IMG/VR virus record: IMGVR_UViG_3300043395_002133
Span: 1-51,792 of that record
DNA: 51,792 nt
DNA from: a virus
Strand: one strand, 5' to 3'
The translations under genes and the position numbers were made by a program. Below, piece by piece: positions 16,101 to 23,944 of this stretch (its first letter is position 1; every line of letters begins with the position of its first letter). The notes under the pieces are model-generated. The model had not been told where the DNA came from and did not search any database. It saw nothing but the letters and a program-made list of their open reading frames with translations.

Positions 16101-18314
16101 TAAAGTTAAAGGTGCTGCTATTCCATATTGACTACCTGAGTTTATCGTAATCGTTGTACCAGTAATACCTAAATTTTTTCTTCTTACATCAAATGTTATT
16201 ACTTGATTTGATGGATTTAAAGCAAGAGTTGTTGCTTTATATATAAATTGATTTGCAGTTGATGAAGCAAATAGACCAGGTGCGTTATCTCCATCTTCCA
16301 ATCTATAAATTGTTTCGTATTCTTCGATTCCATCTGCAGATGCTGTATAGGTAATAAATCCAACTCTAACCGAACTTGTCAATGCAGTATCCAATGAACC
16401 ACTAAATTCACCAATTTGAACTACAAATCCAGCAGAAGATGATGTGTGTAATTTACCAGGATATTCTAATAAAGTACCATTTGATTGAGTATAATGAGTT
16501 GGGTCAATATAACTACCCGTTATATCGAATGCAGACCTACCATACGAAACTGTCCCAGCGATATTTTGACGAGTAGTTGTAAATCCAATTTGTTGAAATG
16601 GTGGATTTGCTATTGAACCAGTTGTAAAACGGAATGCAGATTTATCTGCTTGTAATAGTAGAATTTTTGTAGATGTTGGGAAATTATTACCACCTGTAAA
16701 TTGTTTTGATGCAAATACATCAACCGGTATATAATTGTTATTTATATCATAAAATTCAAAACGAAAATCAAAAGTTTCAGTTGCTACATTTTTAGAAACA
16801 TCTTGTACAATTGTAAATTCATCAGGTGAAAATGATGTTTCTTGTGCATTTTTTAGACTTACATTTGATACATGCCAACCACTACCATTAAATTCAAAAA
16901 CTAATTTAGCATCAGCAGAACTACCGGTTGGTATTGCAATAATATTTTTAGTTATATCTTGTTTTGTTTGATATATTGCAGAACCAGAAAGAGTTAAAAA
17001 ATCTTGTGTATAAGTTGATGAACTCAAATATGCACGAAGTGTTTTTGAATTATCTACCGAACCGCTATAAAGAGTTTTAAATGTAAGTGTATATTCTACA
17101 TCTTTTGAAACCGAAATAGATTGACTTGTATATAAAGTTTGTACACCAATTTGATTATTTTGTGGTTTTACTGATGCATATAATTTATCCAAATTTAATA
17201 TATCAGTTGTTCCCCATATTGTTGGTGCAAAATTTGAAGAACCTGTCCAATATGTACTTAAATTTGTAGAAGTAAAATTACCATACGATATATCAGTTTG
17301 GCCTGATGCATTTAAATCTCTTAGTAATTCAGTAGATTCTAATTTAGATTCTTGTACTAAAACATAATCACCAACATCGTTACGAGATTTACGGAAAACC
17401 TTTACTCTTGCTACATCACCCACAAATGTTTTAAGATTTGATATGTTGATTTTAGCAAAAGAACCGGTCAATGCAGATTCGGTAAATGTTTGGTTATCTA
17501 AATATTCAAATGATGATGTATATGAACTTTGAGTAAAATTTGATACAACATTATTAATTGAATATGGAATATCGACTAAAATTTCATCGGTATTTAATAC
17601 CTCTTTAACAGTTGCTGTATATCCTAAATCTGGTAATTGTATTTGGTTTTCATCAATTGATGCAGTCCAACCACCACCACTAACTCTTTTTAATTTATAT
17701 AGTGTTCCTGCAGTCCATCTACTTAAATTTGTTCCTGCAATTGGAATTTCTGCAATACCCTCCACCGAACCACTTTGAGTTACATACGGAGTTGTAACAT
17801 TGTATATTGGTTTTACAATTTCATCAATTGAAATCGTAGGTCTTTTATAGAATCTTACACGAGTTTCGTTTGTAAGGTTTTTATTGATTTGGAATGTTCT
17901 TTCCCACTTTACATTATATGCACCTGTCCATTCTACTGGAATATCACGAATAACCCCATTAGCATCCTCATAAGTCTTCAATTCTCCCAAAATGGTAATC
18001 TTACCTATCCCAATCGGTGTGTCCTCATAAACGTGAACAGAAACCAATTTAGAGATACCCTCATAATATTCCGGCACACCATTACCAGGTTCGTAATAAA
18101 TAGGATTACCATCAACATCTAAAATCTCAATTTTTATTTCAGTTGTTTCTTTAAGATATTCAGAACCCTCAATTAAGAATCCATTTTTACCACCAGTAAA
18201 TGTTTCGTTAAATTCCGTTATACGAAAATAATCGGAATTAGGATTTTGGTCATTGATAAACGTTCCGTAATTCGATAAATTTTGTAGTGGTGAGTATGAT
18301 TTGATTATTGCCAT
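13143..18314 (-). CDS. Long tail fibre with C-terminal S74 intramolecular chaperone
   Basis: This 1723-residue fibre begins MAIIKSYSPLQNLSNYGTF, a start common to virion-attached proteins. Beta-rich Ig-like segments follow. A collagen-like NGTNGTNGTNGTDGANGADG stretch lies near residues 1010-1036, followed by a carbohydrate-binding-type module (YYDTGDYPTRRDAVLYSGTYYATK). Short repeats based on GxFxGxxxASSGTFNG precede the C-terminal Peptidase_S74 chaperone: YYSDKRLKNI near 1613 holds the auto-cleavage Ser and Lys, then GLIAQEVKEVLPE and a final KELKKEIEELKKDK coiled coil. In this family the chaperone trimerises the fibre and then cuts itself off. An AGGAG ribosome-binding site precedes the ATG, with a TATATTTATA element 19 nt upstream. 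It probably determines host recognition. Confidence 0.93.
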   Translation of the reverse strand: MAIIKSYSPLQNLSNYGTFINDQNPNSDYFRITEFNETFTGGKNGFLIEGSEYLKETTEIKIEILDVDGNPIYYEPGNGVPEYYEGISKLVSVHVYEDTPIGIGKITILGELKTYEDANGVIRDIPVEWTGAYNVKWERTFQINKNLTNETRVRFYKRPTISIDEIVKPIYNVTTPYVTQSGSVEGIAEIPIAGTNLSRWTAGTLYKLKRVSGGGWTASIDENQIQLPDLGYTATVKEVLNTDEILVDIPYSINNVVSNFTQSSYTSSFEYLDNQTFTESALTGSFAKINISNLKTFVGDVARVKVFRKSRNDVGDYVLVQESKLESTELLRDLNASGQTDISYGNFTSTNLSTYWTGSSNFAPTIWGTTDILNLDKLYASVKPQNNQIGVQTLYTSQSISVSKDVEYTLTFKTLYSGSVDNSKTLRAYLSSSTYTQDFLTLSGSAIYQTKQDITKNIIAIPTGSSADAKLVFEFNGSGWHVSNVSLKNAQETSFSPDEFTIVQDVSKNVATETFDFRFEFYDINNNYIPVDVFASKQFTGGNNFPTSTKILLLQADKSAFRFTTGSIANPPFQQIGFTTTRQNIAGTVSYGRSAFDITGSYIDPTHYTQSNGTLLEYPGKLHTSSSAGFVVQIGEFSGSLDTALTSSVRVGFITYTASADGIEEYETIYRLEDGDNAPGLFASSTANQFIYKATTLALNPSNQVITFDVRRKNLGITGTTITINSGSQYGIAAPLTLLSDDPTTAVATYYLSGSTFDYTSGSATYFFSASDAYGIDYHDTLKITPVKILDGLSVTLTNENATLPAKSTGFVESGSFVLTSGSVSVKVGGEDITRDEGLNTNNRWDIISATETNVVANDTTPDDATYGITALTKDSGSLSLLVRYKDGAGDTTDVTKVVTYSKAKTPAPIVVAILSNDAQSVTKSNTGTYGTPSTFTIAVNEGGSNYSYSSGGTINTYYVSTITGGSNSSGTITPTTPTTDAGTTVSLTITYVNSEGTTGTISKTHRVSVTLDGSNGTNGTNGTNGTNGTDGANGADGPGVVFRGPWDSTVTYYDTGDYPTRRDAVLYSGTYYATKVNATTNLNKQPDTETAFWESLGTDSYFVAAEIAIFRESYVKQTINVGTNTSGNANITIAGGTTSPYISIGQATKGYDQVGAWIGSDGTSGKLSLKSASNSLLWDGTSLTITGGGTFSGALSAASGTFTGALSGGTISIGSGNSIFKADSNGIYLGNATFASAPFRVSPAGLLTATSGAIGGWSLSSSTLTGGNVTLDSGGDITLGTSNDVVRLSATDATYRLWAGNTTAASAPFRVTKAGVLTASGVTISGAITATSGTFTGAVYASSGTFNGTVTATDGTFNGNITSNAGTIGGWSIGATQLASVNDAVILDSANKSISIANSGGTKTIFLNGKSTFSALGGTYSNSGTHTSAAGTSGGSPGVQTRLVASNALVSTSGRNYTATVTETTANGTGLLSVSSTCQYLSVSYAWYLYNTTTGETVTVHQDSNSGFNVSSINMSGNGISGQAVITGTGHTWDLYERISWTYGGTTSVTATGITYPAASWSVAEQGSFTEIIDGGIQLGSLSTRYVKMQRDAVSNMIDVGGNIVASGNITAYYSDKRLKNILGNIDNPLDKIQKLNGVYYEENELAKSFGYDTDGKQIGLIAQEVKEVLPEIIHLAPFDDNDGKSKSGENYMTVQYEKVVPLLVECIKELKKEIEELKKDK

Positions 18315-18333
18315 TATATTTCTCCTATGCAGG

Positions 18334-18343
18334 TATAAATATA
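18334..18343 (-). promoter_or_regulatory. Late-type element TATATTTATA before the fibre gene
   Basis: An exact copy ends 19 nt before the fibre ATG, with AGGAG in between. On the other strand it reads TATAAATA, the T4 late consensus, pointing at the plus-strand ribbon-helix-helix gene, so this element could work in both directions. Confidence 0.6.
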
Positions 18344-18368
18344 ACTGTTTTTAATACTTATTGTAAAA

Positions 18369-18387
18369 TCCATAGAATTCCATAGAA
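18369..18387 (+). repeat. Tandem 9-bp repeat before RHH gene, candidate operator
   Basis: TCCATAGAA occurs at 18369-18377 and again at 18379-18387, a 10-bp spacing (one helical turn), ending directly before the ATG of the ribbon-helix-helix gene. Tandem half-sites are typical for RHH dimers, so autoregulation is a reasonable inference. Confidence 0.45.
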
Positions 18388-18552
18388 ATGAATAAGTACA
18401 CTACAATTCAAATAAAAAAAGAAACCCACGAACTATTACAAGAATATTGTAAAGAACGTGGGTACACCTTAAGCGGATTAGTTGAGCAGTTGATTAAACA
18501 AAAAATCAATCAAACACCCAAACCTACTAATATATTACGCGTTAATACTTAA
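18388..18552 (+). CDS. Ribbon-helix-helix (Arc/CopG-like) DNA-binding protein
   Basis: This is the only plus-strand gene in the window: 54 residues from the ATG at 18388 to TAA at 18550-18552. YTTIQIKKETHELLQEYCKE gives the N-terminal DNA-contacting beta strand (TIQIKK) and helix A. The RGYTLSGLVEQLIKQKI stretch that follows has the turn and helix B pattern of CopG/MetJ/Arc repressors. The last 15 residues are a short tail. It converges on the SbcDC fusion gene, overlapping its 3' end by 11 nt, and diverges from the tail-fibre gene. No Shine-Dalgarno site is visible; a tandem 9-bp repeat abuts the start. It probably represses its own promoter and possibly the fibre promoter. Confidence 0.75.
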   Translation: MNKYTTIQIKKETHELLQEYCKERGYTLSGLVEQLIKQKINQTPKPTNILRVNT

Positions 18553-21500
18553 CGTGACTAAAACCTTCTACTTTTTTAATTTCGATTAGACCATCAACTA
18601 CATCTCTCATAGAATCGATGTGAGATATAATCATCACAAAATCAAATTGTGTCTTCAAATAGGTAAATAACATAAATAGTGATTGTAAATTCTCACTATC
18701 CAATGTACCGAACCCTTCATCGATTACTAAGAAGTTTGGACGAGGTAAGTTACATACATTGATTAAAGCAACTCTAATTGCAAGTCCTGATATAAATCTC
18801 TCCATACCACTACACATCTCCAAAGACCACTTATTATCACCATAAACAAGGTAAGCATTGATGTTTTTACCATCCATCTCTAATTGCATTCCAAACTCAA
18901 CAATTTGTGCAAGGATGTTATTTACCTCACCTTCAATCATTGGTAATGCTTTTTCAATCAATTCGTATGATACACCATCCTTACTCAAGGAGTTTAAATA
19001 ATACTCATATAATTTGGATTGTTCTTCTAATTCTTTAACCTCACTAATCTTTGCCTCAAGAATTTCTTTTTGTGATTTAAGAGATGAAACCTTACCATTT
19101 AATTCTAAAAGTTTTTTATTTGTCTTTGTAAAGTTTTTCTTAACCTCATCTAATGTTTCTCTTTTAGCCTTAATTTCTTCTCTAATTTCACCATTCTTTT
19201 TAATTTGTTCTTCGTTTTGGTGATACTCTTCTATTAGTTTAATTTGGTCTGCAATTTGAGTTTGAATACGAATTTCTTCGGTTTCAGATGCAGATAACTT
19301 ATTCATTAGAGTTGAAATTTCCCTATCAACTTTACCTTCTTTTTCTTTAGTTTCAACTAAATTATTCCAATCAGTTTCATATGGAGTTAATTCATTCATT
19401 TTGATTTCAGTAATATCACGAGTATGTATTACCTGATTATATTCTTCCCAAATTTCCGCTAAGGATTCTTCAACATCTTTTTTGGATTCTAAAATAGTTT
19501 TAGAATTCTCCATGCAAATTTCACAATTTTCATTATATTTGTGAGAATCTAAGTGAGTTTTCTTATCCGTTAATGAATCAATTTTTATATCTAATTTTTC
19601 TAATTCATGTACTGCAGTACTAAAATCTTTTCTAGCAACCTTTAATACTCCAATCTTATCTTCTAATTCTTCTTCATCAAATCCATCAATAATTTCTTCT
19701 AATTGTAGTTGTAATTCCTCTAATTTAGAAATACGGGTTTGTGTTTCACCTTTGGTTTTTAAAATTTCTTCTTCTTTAGCAACAAGAATTTTTTTACGTT
19801 TTTCCAATTCATCAATTCCAACTAAATCCGAATTAAGTTTTACAATTTTACCATTCAAACGAATTAAATCTTTGTTTAACCCATCTTCTTCATCTTTAAT
19901 TCCGCCCAATTCAATCTCAACTAATTTGTATTCAGATTTGTTTTCTTTCAAATTAGTTTCAATTTCAGCAAGTTTAGAAGTGAAATCATCTGATTTAAAT
20001 TTCTTAATTAAAGTTGCGTTTTCTCTATTCTCATCTGATGCTAATTGATATAATTTATCGAAAATATCCACACCAATGAATTGTGATAAAATCTCCTTAC
20101 GTTCTGCTTGTGATTTATCAATGAAGAGTGCGTTGTTACCTTGTAACGATAATGATGTTAAAACAAAATCTTCAAACTTACCTAAGTATTTCTCAATATT
20201 TTTGTTAGTATCTCTACGTTGTTCTCCATTTAAGGATGTAGTTATACCACCATCTTCTTTCCAAAAGTTTACGTTTACCGAAAGGTTAGTTCCCTTTCTA
20301 GTCCACTTTGCACTTCGTTCGATGAAATAATCAACCCCATCAATCTCAAAATTAAACTTACAATAGAAGTTATCTTTTTGATTATTTAGGATGTTTTTTG
20401 ATGAAGATGTACGAGATGTTTTATCAAAGATACAAAATGAAAGGGCATCAAACAAAGATGATTTACCACTTGCATTGGGTGCAAAAATACCAATCACACC
20501 TCTTGCATCTTCGAATCTAACTTTGTTACCTTCGCCATACGAAAACATATTACTGAACTCCAAAGTCTTAGGTGTCCATAAAATATTCTCAGCTAATGTA
20601 GAATCATCAATTCTCGAGTTTACCTCTTTATTTATTTCAGAAATCTTGTCTAAATCAGAATCTTCCAATAGGAATTGTCTTTCTAAGTAATCTCTGATAA
20701 GTTGGTTTTGGAACGTTTCATCCTTCACATTACCAACAATATTTTTGTTTAGAGCAGAGTTACGTTTTAATTGACCAATAGTATCAGTTCGTGTAACTGT
20801 CACCTCAGCAACGTTAAATAATTGTTTTAATTCAGTAATACGAAGTTTCATATCAGATGCTTCAGTATTAGTAAATCTCAATCTTAAACGAGGATTTTTA
20901 GGTAATTTCGTTCCAACCTCATCATATACCCATTGTGGTATAACACCATCAATTACATCGATTGTAAGGAATCCATAATCATTATGGATATGATGTTCGG
21001 TAAAAGTACGAGTAGGTACATCCCATATTAGATAACCATGATTTTCCAACATTTCACCATGATTTTGTTGAATCATAGAACCTGCATATGCAACGTGTTC
21101 ATAACCTGCACCGAATGTTTGACGTTTATGAATATCACCCATCATAACCATATCGAATCCATCGAACATATCGACAGTGAATGAATTTGATGATACTACA
21201 TATCCAATATCAGTTTGTGCTTTGTTTACCGGTCCGTGGAAAAGACAGATTTTGTTTTCGCCTTCAATTTCTTCTGCCTTTGGCCAATTTTCCTTTTTAT
21301 CCAATATGGAATAAACGACAAAAGTAAGATTGTGGTGCTGATAAACACCAGTATCGCGAAGATAATGAATGCGAGGATTTTGAAGATTATCAATAATGGG
21401 CGTAAGAACATCTAATCTATGTGTGTTGTTTAGGTTACAATCGTGGTTTCCCGTAATTAAAAATGTTTCGCGTAACTTAGAACATTCAGTTAAAAACCAA

Positions 21501-21697
21501 CTTATCTCCTGTATTAATTCAGGTGACATTTCAGTTTTAGCATGAGCAATATCTCCTGCTAAATAAATAATAGAATCTTCAATTTTATCATCTTCTACTT
21601 GTTTCAAAAACTTTTTGAACACCTCACGATATTCTTTATGTCTTTGTAAGTTTCTGATGTGTAAATCAGCTAAGTGGTATATTTTGTTTACTATCAT
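18542..21697 (-). CDS. Fused SbcD-SbcC (gp47-gp46) recombination nuclease
   Basis: In T4 these are two proteins; here they are one chain of 1051 residues. The N-terminal Mre11-type phosphoesterase shows LADLH (D11, H13), LAGDIAH near 46-52, ITGNHDC near 101-107 and later GDIHKRQ. The Rad50/SbcC part begins near residue 375, with Walker A FAPNASGKSS near 403-412, coiled-coil arms, and a zinc-hook CEIC near 724. It ends with the signature CSGMERFISGLAIR near 960, Walker B FLVIDEGFGTLD near 990, and an ISHID H-loop. It should process DNA ends for recombination-dependent replication. Its start overlaps the primase stop by 4 nt, so the two are co-translated. I see no frameshift or internal stop. 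Confidence 0.95.
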   Translation of the reverse strand: MIVNKIYHLADLHIRNLQRHKEYREVFKKFLKQVEDDKIEDSIIYLAGDIAHAKTEMSPELIQEISWFLTECSKLRETFLITGNHDCNLNNTHRLDVLTPIIDNLQNPRIHYLRDTGVYQHHNLTFVVYSILDKKENWPKAEEIEGENKICLFHGPVNKAQTDIGYVVSSNSFTVDMFDGFDMVMMGDIHKRQTFGAGYEHVAYAGSMIQQNHGEMLENHGYLIWDVPTRTFTEHHIHNDYGFLTIDVIDGVIPQWVYDEVGTKLPKNPRLRLRFTNTEASDMKLRITELKQLFNVAEVTVTRTDTIGQLKRNSALNKNIVGNVKDETFQNQLIRDYLERQFLLEDSDLDKISEINKEVNSRIDDSTLAENILWTPKTLEFSNMFSYGEGNKVRFEDARGVIGIFAPNASGKSSLFDALSFCIFDKTSRTSSSKNILNNQKDNFYCKFNFEIDGVDYFIERSAKWTRKGTNLSVNVNFWKEDGGITTSLNGEQRRDTNKNIEKYLGKFEDFVLTSLSLQGNNALFIDKSQAERKEILSQFIGVDIFDKLYQLASDENRENATLIKKFKSDDFTSKLAEIETNLKENKSEYKLVEIELGGIKDEEDGLNKDLIRLNGKIVKLNSDLVGIDELEKRKKILVAKEEEILKTKGETQTRISKLEELQLQLEEIIDGFDEEELEDKIGVLKVARKDFSTAVHELEKLDIKIDSLTDKKTHLDSHKYNENCEICMENSKTILESKKDVEESLAEIWEEYNQVIHTRDITEIKMNELTPYETDWNNLVETKEKEGKVDREISTLMNKLSASETEEIRIQTQIADQIKLIEEYHQNEEQIKKNGEIREEIKAKRETLDEVKKNFTKTNKKLLELNGKVSSLKSQKEILEAKISEVKELEEQSKLYEYYLNSLSKDGVSYELIEKALPMIEGEVNNILAQIVEFGMQLEMDGKNINAYLVYGDNKWSLEMCSGMERFISGLAIRVALINVCNLPRPNFLVIDEGFGTLDSENLQSLFMLFTYLKTQFDFVMIISHIDSMRDVVDGLIEIKKVEGFSHVKY

Positions 21698-22629
21698 AAC
21701 ATTTGTAATTTTTGTGATATTACATCACTAAAATCAGTTGGTTTAACGTTTTTTAATATTTTGTTTATTTGTTTGAATCCCATTTCAGATGCATCTTTTT
21801 CAGATGGTATTACATTTTTTGTATCTATACCTTGTTTTTGAAAATATATGGTATAATGTAACGCTTGGTCTTGTGCATCACTATCTAATATAATATTGAT
21901 TTTCTTAACCCCTCTTTGATATATACTATCCATTAATTTTTTTGGAATAAATTTACCCAATATCGGAATAGCGTTTCGTTTAATTGAAATTGCATCAAAT
22001 GCACCCTCACATAAATTAATCGGTTCATTCCAATTAATTTGATTTTCAAACATTATTACATTTTTTGAAACTGGTGGATTCTTATATTTGTAAGGTTCAT
22101 CATCATACACCGAACGTGCGATGAAATAATTTAATTTATTGTTAGAATCATACGAAGGTATAATAACTCTTCCCGCATACAATCCACTTTTACAATAACC
22201 CATATTATATCTGATAATATCGGATTCGGTAATACCTCTAACTTTTAGATAATGTTTTACTTTTTTGTATAATGGGTTTAATCCCTTTGGGGCTTCGGTT
22301 AGGGATATAAATTCTGATGGTAATCGTAATTCAATCTCTACATCTTCGTTATTTGCAACCACATAATCATCACCATAAATGTCTAATATACGTTTTAATT
22401 TATGGGAATCTACCTGTAATTTTCGTAAAAGTGAGTATATACGTTTACCCTTAGAATCACACACCCAACAGTGCCATTGTTGTGTATCTAAGTTCACTTG
22501 AAGTTTCTTCTTATGATGATGACAAAAAGGACAATAATGAGCCTGTTCATTTCCTTTAAGGGATGACCCATGTCCTAATGTATCATCTAAGATACTAATA
22601 ATTGTTAGTTTATCAGGTGTTGATAGCAT
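21694..22629 (-). CDS. DNA primase (DnaG-type, T4 gp61-like)
   Basis: This 311-residue protein has an N-terminal zinc ribbon: C33-x2-C36 (HYCPFCHHHKKK) and C54-x2-C57 (WHCWVCDSKGK), as in CHC2-type primases. The Toprim domain follows, with the catalytic glutamate in NLCEGAFDAIS near 204-214 and the DxD in IILDSDAQDQA near 244-254. It would make RNA primers for lagging-strand synthesis. No helicase domain is present, so as in T4 the helicase should be a separate gene. It is transcribed from tandem host-type promoters in the 98-nt gap upstream, with a leader of only about 13 nt and no Shine-Dalgarno site. Confidence 0.92.
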   Translation of the reverse strand: MLSTPDKLTIISILDDTLGHGSSLKGNEQAHYCPFCHHHKKKLQVNLDTQQWHCWVCDSKGKRIYSLLRKLQVDSHKLKRILDIYGDDYVVANNEDVEIELRLPSEFISLTEAPKGLNPLYKKVKHYLKVRGITESDIIRYNMGYCKSGLYAGRVIIPSYDSNNKLNYFIARSVYDDEPYKYKNPPVSKNVIMFENQINWNEPINLCEGAFDAISIKRNAIPILGKFIPKKLMDSIYQRGVKKINIILDSDAQDQALHYTIYFQKQGIDTKNVIPSEKDASEMGFKQINKILKNVKPTDFSDVISQKLQML

Positions 22630-22648
22630 AGTTATACAATATCATATA

Positions 22649-22680
22649 CAAATATACAAAATAAATCTGATATTTCCAAA
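22649..22680 (-). promoter_or_regulatory. Bacteroidota-type promoter P2 for primase operon
   Basis: The sense strand carries TTTG (22677-22680), exactly 20 nt, then TATATTTG (22649-22656). This fits the Bacteroidota sigma consensus TTTG-N19-21-TAnnTTTG at every fixed position. The start codon lies 20 nt downstream. Confidence 0.75.
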
Positions 22681-22708
22681 TTTATTTTATATTTGCTATT
22701 ATACTACC

Positions 22709-22740
22709 CAAAGATACGAAAAATTTATCAATTTTCCAAA
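22709..22740 (-). promoter_or_regulatory. Bacteroidota-type promoter P1 for primase operon
   Basis: The sense strand carries TTTG (22737-22740), 20 nt, then TATCTTTG (22709-22716), a full consensus match. Its -33 element lies within the last codons of the GIY-YIG-like gene. It is tandem with the promoter 60 nt downstream, and both share TTTGGAAA at the -33 box. Confidence 0.75.
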
Positions 22741-23171
22741 TCTATTTCATCTAAATCTCTACGGAAAAATTTACCCAAAAGGTTATCATTTAGGGCATTT
22801 TCATCGGCCAAGACATTATGGGCGAATTGTTCTTGTAATTCGTAATATGTTAGGGATTTCTTAGATTTACAAAATCTTAGGATTTCTAACTTAATTCTAT
22901 CCCCTTCCCATGCTTTTACTACTGCATTTGAAGATTGATATTTTTTCCAATCGGATTCCTTAGTAACCCATTCCCAATGTTTACTACGTTTATCAGTTAA
23001 AGCTGCAATTTCCCTTTTACCAAATTTTCTTTTTGTGATTGACAATACATTTTTCTTACCAATGTAATATTGTCCAGTTTCACCATTAGTTATTTTGTAA
23101 ATAAAACCGATTGTATTTTCAGGCATATCTGAAAGTTCGGTTATAAATTGTCCTCTATATGTCCAACTCAT
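22728..23171 (-). CDS. GIY-YIG-like nuclease domain protein
   Basis: From the ATG at 23169-23171 the protein is 147 residues and begins MSWTYRGQFITEL. IGFIYKIT at 21-28 and YYIGKK at 35-40 are the two strands of the GIY-YIG fold. A conserved-looking KKYQSSN follows, and a late glutamate lies in YYELQEQFAHNVL. Very similar small proteins occur in T4-like marine phages as free-standing, putative homing-type endonucleases, with no DNA-binding extension visible here. An in-frame start 7 codons earlier (23192) is possible, but it would lie deeper inside the sulfotransferase gene and adds unconserved-looking residues. Function as a nuclease is inferred from the motifs alone. Confidence 0.75.
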   Translation of the reverse strand: MSWTYRGQFITELSDMPENTIGFIYKITNGETGQYYIGKKNVLSITKRKFGKREIAALTDKRSKHWEWVTKESDWKKYQSSNAVVKAWEGDRIKLEILRFCKSKKSLTYYELQEQFAHNVLADENALNDNLLGKFFRRDLDEIDLEN

Positions 23172-23727
23172 AGTTAAAAAATTTGAAATCATTTTTATAC
23201 CTCTCTAATACCCATTCCTTACACCATCCATCTTTATATAGTATTTTATAATAATTTTGTTGATTTAATTGTGGATGTCTATCGTAAATAGGATTTCTAT
23301 TTTCATGTGGTATATCGGCCGATTTAATTTTAATTTTATTTAAAATATATCTAACATCGGTTTCATAGTTTTCATATCTACCAACAAAATTAACAAATCT
23401 ATTTTGGGTTTGATTGTGATTTAAAAAATAAGTTTGTGGAAAATACCAAACATCAATTGGATTTATTCTTTCCAAAAATTGTTTAAAATTAGAAGTTGTA
23501 TTACTTCTTACATTATGTTGATATGCTGATGCTATTCTCGTAAAAGGATTTCTTACGATTGTAAAAATAAAATATTCCGTAACGTTTCCAAAATTTCCCA
23601 AATCACCATGTGTGACAACCTCTTCACTACCATCTTGTTCTAATAGTAATTTTGTTAAAGATGTTCCACCTGTTTTTGGGATATGTAAATACGCCCATTT
23701 ATTTAAATGGTTTACTATACAAGCCAA
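23155..23727 (-). CDS. Sulfotransferase (PAPS-dependent type)
   Basis: This 190-residue protein has the two PAPS-binding signatures of the Sulfotransfer_2-type family. The 5'-phosphosulfate loop is HIPKTGGTSL at 15-24 and the 3'-phosphate block is IVRNPFTRIASAY at 57-69, with R59 and S67. RFVNFVGRYENYE near 110-122 matches the conserved GRxE segment. It would move sulfate from PAPS to a glycan or protein hydroxyl group. It follows a small late gene after 6 nt and overlaps the nuclease gene by 17 nt. It may act with the glycosyltransferase cluster elsewhere in the window, though it lies 10 kb away. The length is short but complete for phage members. Confidence 0.85.
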   Translation of the reverse strand: MACIVNHLNKWAYLHIPKTGGTSLTKLLLEQDGSEEVVTHGDLGNFGNVTEYFIFTIVRNPFTRIASAYQHNVRSNTTSNFKQFLERINPIDVWYFPQTYFLNHNQTQNRFVNFVGRYENYETDVRYILNKIKIKSADIPHENRNPIYDRHPQLNQQNYYKILYKDGWCKEWVLERYKNDFKFFNYELDI

Positions 23728-23733
23728 AACTTA

Positions 23734-23913
23734 TTATTTTTTAATAGTATTTGAGTATGGTTTTTCTTGTAATTGGCCACCTCTTGCTTTTTTCAATTTA
23801 GTTTCATCAACTTGCAATTTTTTATCATCAACCGATAAAGGTGTTTTATCCTTGTTGTTTTTACCCACTTTTGCAAATTCTGAACCTTTGTATAAATCTA
23901 AAATTGTTGACAT
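23734..23913 (-). CDS. Small hypothetical protein in late position
   Basis: This 59-residue gene runs from ATG at 23911-23913 to TAA at 23734-23736. It begins MSTILDLYKGSEFAKVGK and is lysine-rich, hydrophilic and probably disordered. An AAGGAAAA ribosome-binding site precedes the ATG by 5 nt. A near-exact late-type element lies 20 nt upstream, the same layout as the virion genes, which supports a real late gene. The LDLYKGSxF start resembles short virion-associated peptides in related phages, but I cannot name it. It leads the sulfotransferase gene by 6 nt. Confidence 0.75.
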   Translation of the reverse strand: MSTILDLYKGSEFAKVGKNNKDKTPLSVDDKKLQVDETKLKKARGGQLQEKPYSNTIKK

Positions 23914-23933
23914 GATATTTTCCTTTTATATTA

Positions 23934-23943
23934 TATAAATATG
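23934..23943 (-). promoter_or_regulatory. Late-type element (9/10 match) before the 59-residue gene
   Basis: CATATTTATA on the sense strand ends 20 nt before the start codon, matching the spacing of the exact copies. Confidence 0.5.
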
Positions 23944-23944
23944 A

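Noticed and set aside
18334-18343. Reading all late-type elements as T4 TATAAATA on the plus strand
   Set aside because: All but one of the genes next to them are on the minus strand, so the sense-strand form TATATTTATA is the relevant one; only this copy could serve a plus-strand gene.
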